This document shows, piece after piece, positions 24,501-32,996 of a stretch of DNA of 64,000 nt. The notes beneath the pieces are model-generated. The model had not been told where the DNA came from. It saw nothing but the letters and a program-made list of their open reading frames with translations, and made no database searches. The stretch's first letter is position 1. Every line of letters starts with the position of its first letter. The position numbers and the translations under genes were made by a program. Source of the stretch: WHSM01 sp036375165 (GTDB lineage: Bacteria > Actinomycetota > Actinomycetes > Mycobacteriales > Micromonosporaceae). The DNA lies in contig DASUSI010000035.1 in NCBI GenBank assembly GCA_036375165.1, positions 11,399 through 75,398 on the forward strand, read 5' to 3'.

Positions 24501-25073
24501 TCACCCGGCTGACCGGACGCCTCCGGCCGGCGGGAAGTCCAACGGCAGGCGTCGACCGAGCACGGCGAACGGTCGGTCATCACCGGGGAAGTGGAACTGC
24601 CGCAACAGGTCGACGAATCCCAGCCGGCGGTACAGTCGCCAGGCCCGGGAGTCCTCCCAGGGGGCCTCCGGGGTGGAGAGCACGACGTTGCGTTCGGGCG
24701 TCCCCTCCAGCAACGCGATCAGTTGCCGTTCGCCCAGGCCGCGACCCTGCGCGTCCGGCCGGACGTGTAGTTCGACCACCTCGAAGGTGCTGGTGAGCCA
24801 GTTGGCGCACGCCTCGGGGGAGAGTGCCGCCCGCACCTGCTCGTGCCACCACTGGCCTCGGGCCGAGGTGTAGCCGTAGCCGAAACCGAGCACGCGATCG
24901 TGCTCGGAGAGGCTGGCGACCGCGCGGAATCCCAGTCGGTGGGTGTGCGCGTACAGGAAACCACGCCGGGCCGCCGCGAGATCCGGGGAGTAACCCATGG
25001 CCTCGGCGTAGACGGTCAGCGCCTCGTCGAGGCGCTTGACGACGTCGTCCCCCGTCCAGTGCACGAGCGTCAT
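24501..25073 (-). CDS. GNAT family N-acetyltransferase
   Basis: 190-aa acetyl-CoA-dependent acyltransferase; its position corresponds to Rv2170. Motif A is VVELHVRPDAQGRGLGERQLIALLE with the pyrophosphate-binding QGRGLG. Motif B includes WRLYRRLGFVDLLRQFHFPGDDRPFAVLGRRL. The substrate is unknown. The ATG at 25073 (MTLVHWTGDDVVKRLDEAL) gives a normal N-terminus; the frame continues upstream to an ATG at 25163, which would add a basic extension without similarity. Neither start has a strong ribosome-binding site. Confidence 0.82.
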   Translation of the reverse strand: MTLVHWTGDDVVKRLDEALTVYAEAMGYSPDLAAARRGFLYAHTHRLGFRAVASLSEHDRVLGFGYGYTSARGQWWHEQVRAALSPEACANWLTSTFEVVELHVRPDAQGRGLGERQLIALLEGTPERNVVLSTPEAPWEDSRAWRLYRRLGFVDLLRQFHFPGDDRPFAVLGRRLPLDFPPAGGVRSAG

Positions 25074-25316
25074 GGCAGGTAGCCGCCCCCTCCCCATCAA
25101 GGCCATGGTGGCCCGTTCGCGCTGACGGTACGCGAACCGATCAACACGGATCCGCAACGCCACACCCTGAGTTCACCATGCTCCGCCGTTCGGCACCGCC
25201 CCGTCGCGTCACCGGTGCCCGCGACCCTCCGGTGGGACGGCACAGGGTCCTGACGACCTGCGGATATGTCGGTAGCCGCCGATCGGGAAACTCTCCGGGA
25301 AAGCGTTGCGATCTTG

Positions 25317-25360
25317 TTGGGTACCAGGTTTACTGAAGATATGTTCGAACACATGTTCGA
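25317..25360 (+). promoter_or_regulatory. SOS promoter with perfect LexA box before the imuA-imuB-dnaE2 cassette
   Basis: TTGGGT (25317-25322), 17 bp, TATGTT (25340-25345) form a promoter. TCGAAC-ACAT-GTTCGA (25345-25360), a perfect palindromic LexA box of actinobacterial type, overlaps the end of the -10 and the start site. DNA damage should relieve LexA repression of the downstream genes. It lies in the 542-bp gene-free stretch 25074-25615. Confidence 0.88.
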
Positions 25361-25461
25361 ATACGTGGCGGCGCTGGCGGTCGGGAGTCGCGGCCCGGTC
25401 GGCAGATGAGAGTCCCGTACCCGCGCTTGATCGACCCCCCAAAGGGCGGTGAGGACTCTGA

Positions 25462-25500
25462 CCGGTTGGGCGGAACGGGGGAAGCGTTCCGTCCAACCGG
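25462..25500 (+). ncRNA. Strong hairpin in the 5' leader of the SOS cassette
   Basis: A 16-bp stem (25462-25477 with 25485-25500; 15 Watson-Crick pairs and one G-U) encloses the 7-nt loop GGGGAAG. It lies 100 nt after the LexA box and 115 nt before the first gene, so it would be part of the SOS transcript's roughly 250-nt leader. It may attenuate or stabilise the message. There is no T-run. Confidence 0.5.
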
Positions 25501-25615
25501 AACCGCACGCCCGGCCCGGTCGAGGCGCTCCGCTGTGCGGTCCCGACAGAGGGCGTGCAACCAGGGCGACGTACAACCCGGGGTGTGGCCCGGATCGACG
25601 AGGCGGAGGGAAGCG

Positions 25616-26206
25616 ATGTTGACCGTACCGATGGCATCGGGGGTGTGGGCAGCGAGTGCGGGAACATCCGGTGTCGAGACACCGCGGGCACCGGTTCCGC
25701 TGTCGCGGTCAGCTCCAGGGACGGCCACGACTCCGGTGGCACGGTTGGGGCCCCGGGCCGCCGAAGCGGTCCCCGCTCACCTTCTGCCGCACCGCACCCC
25801 GACCGAGTTGCTCAAGCTGGCCCGCCGTGGCCTGGCGGAGGCTGCCGGGACCGACGCCGACGGCCTTCGGTACGCCACCGCCCATCTCGCCGCGCTCCGG
25901 GCGGCCGCCGCGGTGTTGGCGACCCTGGCTCGTCCGGCACCCAGGCGTCGTGGTCGGCCGACCAGTGTCTGGGCACTGCTCGCCATTGTGACTCCCGAGT
26001 TGTCGGAGTGGGCGGTGTTCTTCGCGACGGGTGCGGCCAAGCGGGCCGCCGCCGAAGCGGGCATCCCCCGCACGGTCACCACTCGGGAAGCCGACGACCT
26101 GGTACGGGAAGCCGGGCGTTTCGTCCTGGTGGTGGAGAGCCTGCTCGGGATCTCCGGACAACCGCTGCCGGCGGCGGTCGACGAGTCCACGGTTCGGGTC
26201 CGCTGA
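25616..26206 (+). CDS. SAV_6107-type HEPN domain protein
   Basis: 196-aa helical protein. The first ~65 residues are Ala/Pro-rich and unstructured. Residues ~65-185 form the HEPN-like bundle of the SAV_6107 family (PTELLKLARRGLAEAAG, GLRYATAHLAALRAAAAVLATLARP, WALLAIVTPELSEWAVFFATGAAKRAAAEAG). HEPN domains often act in RNA cleavage or toxin systems, but the RNase RX4-6H motif is not apparent here, so no activity is claimed. The ATG follows GGAGGGAAGCG. It is the first gene after the LexA box and is followed by imuA after 35 nt, so it is probably SOS-induced. Confidence 0.82.
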   Translation: MLTVPMASGVWAASAGTSGVETPRAPVPLSRSAPGTATTPVARLGPRAAEAVPAHLLPHRTPTELLKLARRGLAEAAGTDADGLRYATAHLAALRAAAAVLATLARPAPRRRGRPTSVWALLAIVTPELSEWAVFFATGAAKRAAAEAGIPRTVTTREADDLVREAGRFVLVVESLLGISGQPLPAAVDESTVRVR

Positions 26207-26241
26207 GCGGGTCAGCGTACGTGCCGCAGGGAGCGAATCTC

Positions 26242-27006
26242 GTGTCTGTCACCGCGCTCACCCGACTCGTCGAGCATGGCCTGGTCGATCGGGGGACGAT
26301 CGGTCAGGGAGTGGTTGCACGGGCCGGTGAGCGGCTCGCCGGTACCGGGGCCGATCGGCTGTTTCCGCTGCGTGACCAGCTACGGGAGCTGTTGCCCTGG
26401 CACGGTCTGCGGCGGGGCGCGATCGTCGCTGTGGCCTCTGGGACTCCCGGCGCGACCTCAGTGCTCCTCGCACTGATCGCCGAACCGGTGCGCACGGGAT
26501 CGTGGTGCGGGGTGGTGGGTGTCCCAGCCCTGGGAACCGCGGCCGCCGCCGAGCTGGGAGTCGACCTCGGGCGGCTCGCTCTGGTGCCGGATCCGGGGAC
26601 CGAGTGGGCCACCGTGACCGCGGCCTTGCTCGACGGCCTGGACATCGTGGTGGTACAGCCCTCAGGGCCGGTCGGTCCCCAGCTGGCACGTCGACTCGCA
26701 GCCCGCGCCAGGCAGCGGGGCAGTGTGCTGGTCCCTTACGGGGAATGGGACGGCGCCGATGTCGTGCTGCGGACCACCGGCCAGGTGTGGCACGGGCTCG
26801 GGATGGGCCGGGGCAGGCTGCGCAGCCGCGAAGTGAACGTCGTCTCGTACGGACGGGGAGCCGCGGTACGTCCCCGGAAGGCCGTGGTGTGGCTGCCGGC
26901 GGGCGATCCGGCTCCGACCGGTCCCGATCCGGCCGCTGTCGTGCAGGGCACCGCGGCGGTACCCCTGACGCTGGTCGCGGACCCGGCGATGGACGAGGCT
27001 TCCTGA
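26242..27006 (+). CDS. imuA: ImuA-type RecA-like mutasome accessory protein
   Basis: 254 aa, resembling the ImuA' component of actinobacterial mutasomes, which works with ImuB and DnaE2 in damage-induced mutagenesis. A RecA-like fold is suggested by LPWHGLRRGAIVAVASGTPGATSVLLALIAEP, but the Walker A lysine is missing (SGTPGATS instead of GxxxxGKT). ATP hydrolysis is therefore unlikely. The GTG at 26242 has GGGAG upstream. The stop overlaps the imuB start by one base (TGATG). The gene is SOS-controlled by context. Confidence 0.82.
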   Translation: MSVTALTRLVEHGLVDRGTIGQGVVARAGERLAGTGADRLFPLRDQLRELLPWHGLRRGAIVAVASGTPGATSVLLALIAEPVRTGSWCGVVGVPALGTAAAAELGVDLGRLALVPDPGTEWATVTAALLDGLDIVVVQPSGPVGPQLARRLAARARQRGSVLVPYGEWDGADVVLRTTGQVWHGLGMGRGRLRSREVNVVSYGRGAAVRPRKAVVWLPAGDPAPTGPDPAAVVQGTAAVPLTLVADPAMDEAS

Positions 27007-28676
27007 TGTCCAGGAATTCCTCATCGGCTGACGCCACCGGGTCGCGTGTCCTCATGGTGTGGTGCCCGGACTGGCCGGTGGTCGCCGCGGCGATGAGCGA
27101 GGGACATCCGCTGACGGCTCCGCTCGCCGTCCTCGCGGGGGGTACGGTGCTCGCCTGCTCCCCCCGGGCGCGCCGGGCGGGGGTTCACAGGGGACTGCGC
27201 CGACGGGAAGCGCAAGCACGGTGCCCGCAACTCATCGTGGTGGACCATGACCCGGACCGTGCGGCCCGGGGCTTCGAGCCGGTGGTCGCCGCGGTGGAGG
27301 CGGTCGCGCCAGGGGTGGCGGTGCACCGACCCGGTGCCTGCGCGGTGGCGGCACGCGGACCGGCCGGCTATTTCGGAGGTGAGCGCCGAGCCGCCGAACG
27401 GCTGGTCGACCAGGTGGCTGACAGCTGCGGGGTGGAGTGCCAGGTCGGGATCGCAGACGGAGTTTTCGCCGCCCTGCACGCCGCCCGGATCGGGGTGGTG
27501 GTCGAGCCCGGCCACTCGGCGCGGTTCCTCGCAGATCTGGATGTGGCGGCTCTGGAACGGCCCGAACTGGTTGACATCCTGCGTCGGCTCGGCATCCGTA
27601 CCCTCGGGGCCTTTGCCGGGCTACCCGAGGCGGATGTGCTTGCCAGGTTCGGTGCGGACGCCGCCTGGGCGCATCGGTTGGCCCGGGGGCTGGACCACCG
27701 TCCCCTGGCCGCCCGGACCCCGCCACCGGATCTGGAGGTCACCGCGGACCTGGATCCGCCCGCGGTGCGGGTCGACGCCGCGGTGTTCGCCACCCGCACC
27801 CTCGCCGAAGCGTTGCACCAGCGGTTGGCGGGACACGGGTTGGCCTGCACCCGACTGCTGATCCAGGCATGCACCGAACACGGCGAGGAAGTGGTCCGGG
27901 AGTGGCGGCACGACGGGGTGCTCGCCGCCGGCGACATCGCCGACCGGGTGCGCTGGCAGCTCGACGGCTGGCTGTCGGGGACCTTCCAAGGCTCCGGTCC
28001 GGTGCGCCGGCATGCCCCGAAGGTGATCGGTGGCTCCGGCGGCAGCGGACTCGCCCACCCGGGCGAGGCACGTTCTGGCGAGAAGGTGGCCGAGGGTCGG
28101 CCGAGTGCCGGGATCATCCGACTCCGCCTGGTACCCAAGGGAGTGGTGGCGCAGGGCGAGATCCAGCTTGGCCTGTGGGGTGACGCCGGGAAAGGACGGG
28201 CGCGGGCGCACCGGGCACTGTCCCGGGTGCAGGGCCTGCTCGGTCCGGAGGCGGTACGCACCGCGGTGCCGTCCGGCGGTCGCCGACCTGCGGACGCGGT
28301 GCGGCTGGTGTCGTGGGGCGACGAGCGTATCCCCGACCGCCCCCCGGACCGGCCCTGGCCGGGAGGGTTGCCCTCGCCCGCCCCGGCCCTGGTGTTCGGC
28401 GAGCCGCTGCCCGTCATGGTGTACGGACCGGACGCGGGTGCCGTGGCGGTGACCGGGCGGCACACCGCCACCGCACCGTTGTGCCGGGTGGCGATCGCGG
28501 GGGATCCCGCTGTGGAGGTGACGTCATGGGCCGGTCCGTGGCCGGTCGAGGAGCGCTGGTGGGCTCCGGCCGAATCACGCCGCTGCGCCCGTTTCCAGGT
28601 GTGCCTGGCCGACGGTCGGGCGTTGTTGCTGACGCTGGCGGGAGGCCGCTGGTGGGTCGAGGCGGTTTACGACTGA
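27006..28676 (+). CDS. imuB: ImuB, catalytically inactive Y-family polymerase homologue
   Basis: 556-aa Y-family polymerase relative that acts as the mutasome adaptor between the beta clamp, DnaE2 and ImuA'. Fingers/palm homology covers ~12-360. The metal-binding acidic residues are absent: the first motif reads MVWCPDWPVVAA instead of a DxDxFFA type, and the SLDEAFLD-equivalent is VHRPGACAVAARGP. So it should not polymerise, as in mycobacterial ImuB. The C-terminal ~190 residues are the adaptor region. The ATG overlaps the imuA stop by one base. Confidence 0.9.
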   Translation: MSRNSSSADATGSRVLMVWCPDWPVVAAAMSEGHPLTAPLAVLAGGTVLACSPRARRAGVHRGLRRREAQARCPQLIVVDHDPDRAARGFEPVVAAVEAVAPGVAVHRPGACAVAARGPAGYFGGERRAAERLVDQVADSCGVECQVGIADGVFAALHAARIGVVVEPGHSARFLADLDVAALERPELVDILRRLGIRTLGAFAGLPEADVLARFGADAAWAHRLARGLDHRPLAARTPPPDLEVTADLDPPAVRVDAAVFATRTLAEALHQRLAGHGLACTRLLIQACTEHGEEVVREWRHDGVLAAGDIADRVRWQLDGWLSGTFQGSGPVRRHAPKVIGGSGGSGLAHPGEARSGEKVAEGRPSAGIIRLRLVPKGVVAQGEIQLGLWGDAGKGRARAHRALSRVQGLLGPEAVRTAVPSGGRRPADAVRLVSWGDERIPDRPPDRPWPGGLPSPAPALVFGEPLPVMVYGPDAGAVAVTGRHTATAPLCRVAIAGDPAVEVTSWAGPWPVEERWWAPAESRRCARFQVCLADGRALLLTLAGGRWWVEAVYD

Positions 28677-28690
28677 TGGGCGGGTGACCG

Positions 28691-31600
28691 ATGGGCTGGA
28701 ACAACCCACCGATCCCGTGGTCTGAACTGGAGCGTCGGCTGTCCGGCCGGCCTTCCGAAGATCCGCAGCGATCGTCGGTGGCTGATCCGCTCGCCGCCGA
28801 CGGGGACTGTCCGGCGTCGCACGCCCGGCCCTCGTGTCAGCCGGTCCCGGTGGCGGCGGCCACCGAAGGACCTGGCCGAGCCACGGTTCCGTATGCCGAA
28901 CTGCACTGCCACTCCAATTTCAGCTTCCTGGACGGTGCCAGTCACCCCGAGGAGTTGGTGGCCGAAGCCGCTCGGCTGGGGCTCGCCGGGCTCGCCATCA
29001 CCGACCATGACGGGTTGTACGGCATGGTGCGGTTCGCGGAGGCCGCCCGCGCGCACGGAGTGCCCGCGGTGTTCGGCGCGGAGTTGAGTCTCGGCCTTGC
29101 CAAGCCACAGAACGGGGTGCCGGATCCGGAAGGGCACCACCTGCTGGTGCTGGCACGGGACCCCGATGGCTACGCCCGGTTGTCCCGGGCGATCAGCGAA
29201 GGGCAACTCGCCGGCGGCGAGAAGGGCCGGCCGAGCTACCGGATGGAGCGGCTGGCAGAGCTGGCTTCCGGCCACTGGCTGGTGCTCACCGGGTGCCGCA
29301 AGGGGGCGGTGCCAGCGGCACTGGCCGCGTCCGGTGCCCAAGCGGCAGCCGGCGAACTGGACCGGCTGGTGGTGCTGTTCGGGGCCGACCATGTCGCCGT
29401 CGAGTTGACCGACCACGGCCTGCCGTGCGACGACGAGCGCAACACCGCACTGGCCGAGCTGGCGAGCCGATTCCGGCTACCCACACTGGCCACCAACAAC
29501 GTGCACTACGCCACGCCTGTCCGTTACCGGCTGGCCAACGCACTGGCGGCGGTACGGGCCCGCCGCAGCCTCGACGAGGCCGACGGATGGCTCCCCCCGG
29601 CGGGTACCGCGCATCTGCGCGGTGGGGAGGAGATGGCAGCCCGGTTCACGGCGTTCCCGGGCGCGGTGGCGCGTACTGTCCAGGTCGCCGCCGAGTGCGC
29701 GTTCGACCTGAACCTGGTGGCGCCGAACCTCCCGGACTTCCCACTGCCGCCCGGGCACACCGAGATGTCGTGGCTGCGAGAGCTGACCCGTCGAGGCGCA
29801 TTGGACCGGTACGGCACCCGGGAGCAGGCCCCGGTCGCGTACCAGAAGATCGTCCACGAGTTGGACATCGTCGAGGCGCTCGGCTTCCCGGGCTATTTCC
29901 TGATCGTGCACGACATCGTGGACTTCTGTCGCCGCAACGACATCCTCTGCCAGGGCCGGGGCTCGGCCGCCAACTCCGCGGTCTGCTACGCGCTGCGGAT
30001 CACCAACGTCAACGCGGTACGCCACGACCTGTTGTTCGAACGGTTCCTGGCCCCGGAGCGGGACGGGCCGCCGGACATCGATCTGGACATCGAGTCTGAC
30101 CGCCGGGAAGAGGTGATCCAGTACGTCTATGACCGGTACGGCCGGCACAATGCCGCACAGGTCGCCAACGTGATCTCGTACCGGCCCCGCTCGGCGGTGC
30201 GCGACATCGCCAAGGCGTTCGGCCATTCGCCTGGTCAGCAGGACGCCTGGAGCAAGCAGATCGACCGTTGGGGGCCGAGTGTGACGGGCGATGGGAGCGG
30301 TGTGGCTGCGGCCCAGGTCGATGTGGACGACATCCCTACTCCGGTCATCGAGTACGCGAACGAGTTGCAGCGGTTTCCGAGACACCTGGGGATCCACTCC
30401 GGAGGCATGGTGCTCTGTGACCGCCCGGTGGTCGAGGTGTGCCCGGTGGAGTGGGCCAGGATGCCAGGCCGCACCGTGCTGCAGTGGGACAAGGACGACT
30501 GCGCCGCGGTCGGGCTGGTGAAGTTCGACCTGCTGGGGCTCGGCATGCTGTCCGCGCTGCACTACGCGATCGACCTGATCCGCGACTACCACGGTGACGA
30601 GATCGACCTCGCCAAGCTGCCGCAGGAAGACCCGAACGTGTACGACATGCTCTGCCGGGCCGACTCGGTCGGGGTGTTCCAGGTGGAGAGTCGGGCCCAG
30701 ATGGCGACCCTGCCCCGGTTGAAACCCCGGAAGTTCTACGACCTGGTGATCGAGGTGGCACTGATCCGGCCCGGCCCGATCCAGGGCGGCTCGGTGCATC
30801 CGTACATCCGGCGGTGCAACGGGCGGGAACCGGTGACGTACCCGCATCCGCTGCTGGAGCCGGCGCTGCGCAAGACCCTGGGGGTGCCGCTGTTCCAGGA
30901 GCAGTTGATGCAGATGGCGATCGACGTGGCGGGGTTCGACGCTGCCGAGGCCGACCAGTTACGCCGGGCGATGGGTTCCAAGCGTTCCGAGGAGCGGATG
31001 ACGCGGCTCAAGGACCGGTTGTACGCGGGAATGGCCGGCAACGGCATCACCGGTGAGTTGGCCGACGAGGTCTACACGAAGCTGTCCGCCTTCGCCAACT
31101 TTGGTTTCCCGGAAAGCCACGCGCTGAGCTTCGCGTACCTGGTGTACGCCAGTTCCTGGCTCAAGCTGTACTACCCGGCGGCGTTCTGCGCGGCGCTGCT
31201 GAACGCCCAGCCGATGGGCTTCTACTCTCCGAACTCCCTGGTCGCCGACGCCCGCCGGCACGGTGTTGAGGTGCGCCGCCCGGACATCAACGCGAGCGGT
31301 GCGAAAGCCACTCTGGAGCCGGTCGACCCGGCGTGGGGCAGCCCGGCATCCCGGGACGGGCACAGCCGGGTGTACCGGAGCGACGATGGACGGGAGTACG
31401 GCTACGGGGACTGCGGCGAGGCGAGTCCACCGGCGGTGCGGATGGGACTGTCCTCGGTACGGCAGGTCTCCACCCAGCTCGCCGAGCGGATTGAGGCGGA
31501 GCGGATGACCGGTGGTTCCTACCGCGACATGACGGATCTGGCCCGGCGGGTGGGGCTGACCCCGGCGCAGATGGAGGCGCTCGCCACCTCGGACGCGTTC

Positions 31601-32131
31601 GCCGGTTTCGGGCTCACCCGCCGTCAGGCGCTGTGGCTCGCGGGTGCCGCGGCGCAGGAACGTGCCGACCGGCTGCCTGGCACCTCCGCGGTGCCGCGCA
31701 CCCCGGTGCTGCCGGGGATGGCGGACGTGGAACGGGCCGCCGCCGACGTCTGGGCAACTGGGCTGTCCCCGGACTCACACCCGGTGCAGTTCGCCCGGGC
31801 TCGGCTGGACGCCGCCGGAGCGGTCAGCATCGCGGGCCTGGCCGGGGTGCGACCCGCGACCAGGGTCCTGGTCGGAGGGGTGGTCACACATCGACAGCGT
31901 CCGGCCACAGCGGGTGGGGTCACGTTCCTCAGCCTGGAGGACGAGACCGGAATCCTGAACGTGGTCTGTTCGGAAGGCCTGTGGCACCGGTACCGCAGGG
32001 TGGCACGGACTTCCCCGGCGCTGCTGGTACGGGGCAGGCTGGAACGGGCGGAGGGGGTCACCAACCTGGTGGCGGAGCGGTTGGCTCCACTGGATCTTTC
32101 CATTCGCACCGTTTCCCGTGACTTCCGGTGA
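28691..32131 (+). CDS. dnaE2: Error-prone DNA polymerase DnaE2
   Basis: 1146-aa C-family polymerase for damage-induced translesion synthesis. An ~65-residue variable N-terminus is followed by the PHP domain (AELHCHSNFSFLDGASHPEELV, ITDHDGLYGM). The catalytic palm contains PDIDLDIE near residue 460 and a third Asp further on. Then come FPESHALSFAYLVYASSWLKLYYPAAF, helix-hairpin-helix motifs (MTDLARRVGLTPAQMEALATSDAF) and a C-terminal OB fold (RVLVGGVVTHRQRPATAGGVTFLSLEDE). It follows imuB by 14 nt, completing the LexA-controlled cassette. It lacks the beta-clamp and tau binding tail of DnaE1. Confidence 0.95.
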   Translation: MGWNNPPIPWSELERRLSGRPSEDPQRSSVADPLAADGDCPASHARPSCQPVPVAAATEGPGRATVPYAELHCHSNFSFLDGASHPEELVAEAARLGLAGLAITDHDGLYGMVRFAEAARAHGVPAVFGAELSLGLAKPQNGVPDPEGHHLLVLARDPDGYARLSRAISEGQLAGGEKGRPSYRMERLAELASGHWLVLTGCRKGAVPAALAASGAQAAAGELDRLVVLFGADHVAVELTDHGLPCDDERNTALAELASRFRLPTLATNNVHYATPVRYRLANALAAVRARRSLDEADGWLPPAGTAHLRGGEEMAARFTAFPGAVARTVQVAAECAFDLNLVAPNLPDFPLPPGHTEMSWLRELTRRGALDRYGTREQAPVAYQKIVHELDIVEALGFPGYFLIVHDIVDFCRRNDILCQGRGSAANSAVCYALRITNVNAVRHDLLFERFLAPERDGPPDIDLDIESDRREEVIQYVYDRYGRHNAAQVANVISYRPRSAVRDIAKAFGHSPGQQDAWSKQIDRWGPSVTGDGSGVAAAQVDVDDIPTPVIEYANELQRFPRHLGIHSGGMVLCDRPVVEVCPVEWARMPGRTVLQWDKDDCAAVGLVKFDLLGLGMLSALHYAIDLIRDYHGDEIDLAKLPQEDPNVYDMLCRADSVGVFQVESRAQMATLPRLKPRKFYDLVIEVALIRPGPIQGGSVHPYIRRCNGREPVTYPHPLLEPALRKTLGVPLFQEQLMQMAIDVAGFDAAEADQLRRAMGSKRSEERMTRLKDRLYAGMAGNGITGELADEVYTKLSAFANFGFPESHALSFAYLVYASSWLKLYYPAAFCAALLNAQPMGFYSPNSLVADARRHGVEVRRPDINASGAKATLEPVDPAWGSPASRDGHSRVYRSDDGREYGYGDCGEASPPAVRMGLSSVRQVSTQLAERIEAERMTGGSYRDMTDLARRVGLTPAQMEALATSDAFAGFGLTRRQALWLAGAAAQERADRLPGTSAVPRTPVLPGMADVERAAADVWATGLSPDSHPVQFARARLDAAGAVSIAGLAGVRPATRVLVGGVVTHRQRPATAGGVTFLSLEDETGILNVVCSEGLWHRYRRVARTSPALLVRGRLERAEGVTNLVAERLAPLDLSIRTVSRDFR

Positions 32132-32258
32132 CGGTCCGTCCGGGTCGCCGCGACGTTTTCGTGGCTGGCGGGGCGGGCACCGGGGGAGGTCCCGATAGGC
32201 TCACTGCGGCCCGTCGTAACCGGCAGCGACCAGGTGGTCCGCCAAGGAGGCAAACGTC

Positions 32259-32996
32259 GTGGAAGGCATTCGGGCACATACCGCCCCGCGTACCGCCGTG
32301 GTGTGGACCGTGCTCAAGGCCGAACTGGCGCGCCGGTCCGAGGCCGTGGACGTACTGGACGTGGGTGGTGGCACGGGCGGGTTCGCGGTGCCGCTGGCAC
32401 GGGCCGGCCATCGGGTCACTGTCGTGGATGCCAGTCCGGACGCGCTCGCCGCGCTTGACCGCCGGGCAGCGGAAGCCGGGGTCGCCGGGCGGATCCAGGC
32501 CGTCCAGGGTGACGCCGACAAGCTGACCGATGTCGCCGGTCCGGCCACCGCCGACCTGGTGTTGTGCCACAGCGTGCTGGAAGTCGTCGATTCCCCGGTC
32601 GCGACAGCCGAAGCCGTGGCCGCTGTGCTACGCGTCGGCGGCGTCGCCAGTGTGCTGGTTGCCAACCGTGCCGCCGCGGTGCTGACCCGAGCCTTGGGAG
32701 GACATCTGCGCGCGGCCGCCGCGCTGCTCGACGACCCGGACGGCCGGGCTGCCGGCAAGGACACCCTGCGTCGCCGGTTCGACGCGGCGCAGGCCGGTTC
32801 GCTGCTCAGTGATGCTGGGCTGCGGGTCGAGCGGATCCACGGGGTGAGGGTGGTGGCCGACCTGGTACCCGGGGCGCTGCTGGACGCCGAACCAGGGGCC
32901 TACGACGCGCTGCTGGCGTTCGAGGCCCAGGCGTCGGCGCGCAGCCCATACCGGGACATCGCCACCCAACTTCACCTGCTGGCGCGGCGGCTGTGA
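32259..32996 (+). CDS. Class I SAM-dependent methyltransferase
   Basis: 245 aa, Rossmann-type methyltransferase: motif I VLDVGGGTGGFAVPLARAG (~33-52), acidic VVDASPDAL, then VQGDADKLTDV and DLVLCHSVLEVVDSPVATAEAVAAVLRVGGVASVLV. The C-terminal half carries a helical insertion typical of bacterial small-molecule or tRNA-wobble (CmoA/SmtA-like) enzymes. The substrate is unknown. The GTG at 32259 follows AAGGAGG. The stop overlaps the phosphodiesterase gene start (GTGA). Confidence 0.85.
   Translation: MEGIRAHTAPRTAVVWTVLKAELARRSEAVDVLDVGGGTGGFAVPLARAGHRVTVVDASPDALAALDRRAAEAGVAGRIQAVQGDADKLTDVAGPATADLVLCHSVLEVVDSPVATAEAVAAVLRVGGVASVLVANRAAAVLTRALGGHLRAAAALLDDPDGRAAGKDTLRRRFDAAQAGSLLSDAGLRVERIHGVRVVADLVPGALLDAEPGAYDALLAFEAQASARSPYRDIATQLHLLARRL

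Noticed and set aside
26242..27006. Functional RecA/RadA ATPase
   Set aside because: The Walker A lysine is missing, and the context with imuB and dnaE2 identifies it as ImuA'.
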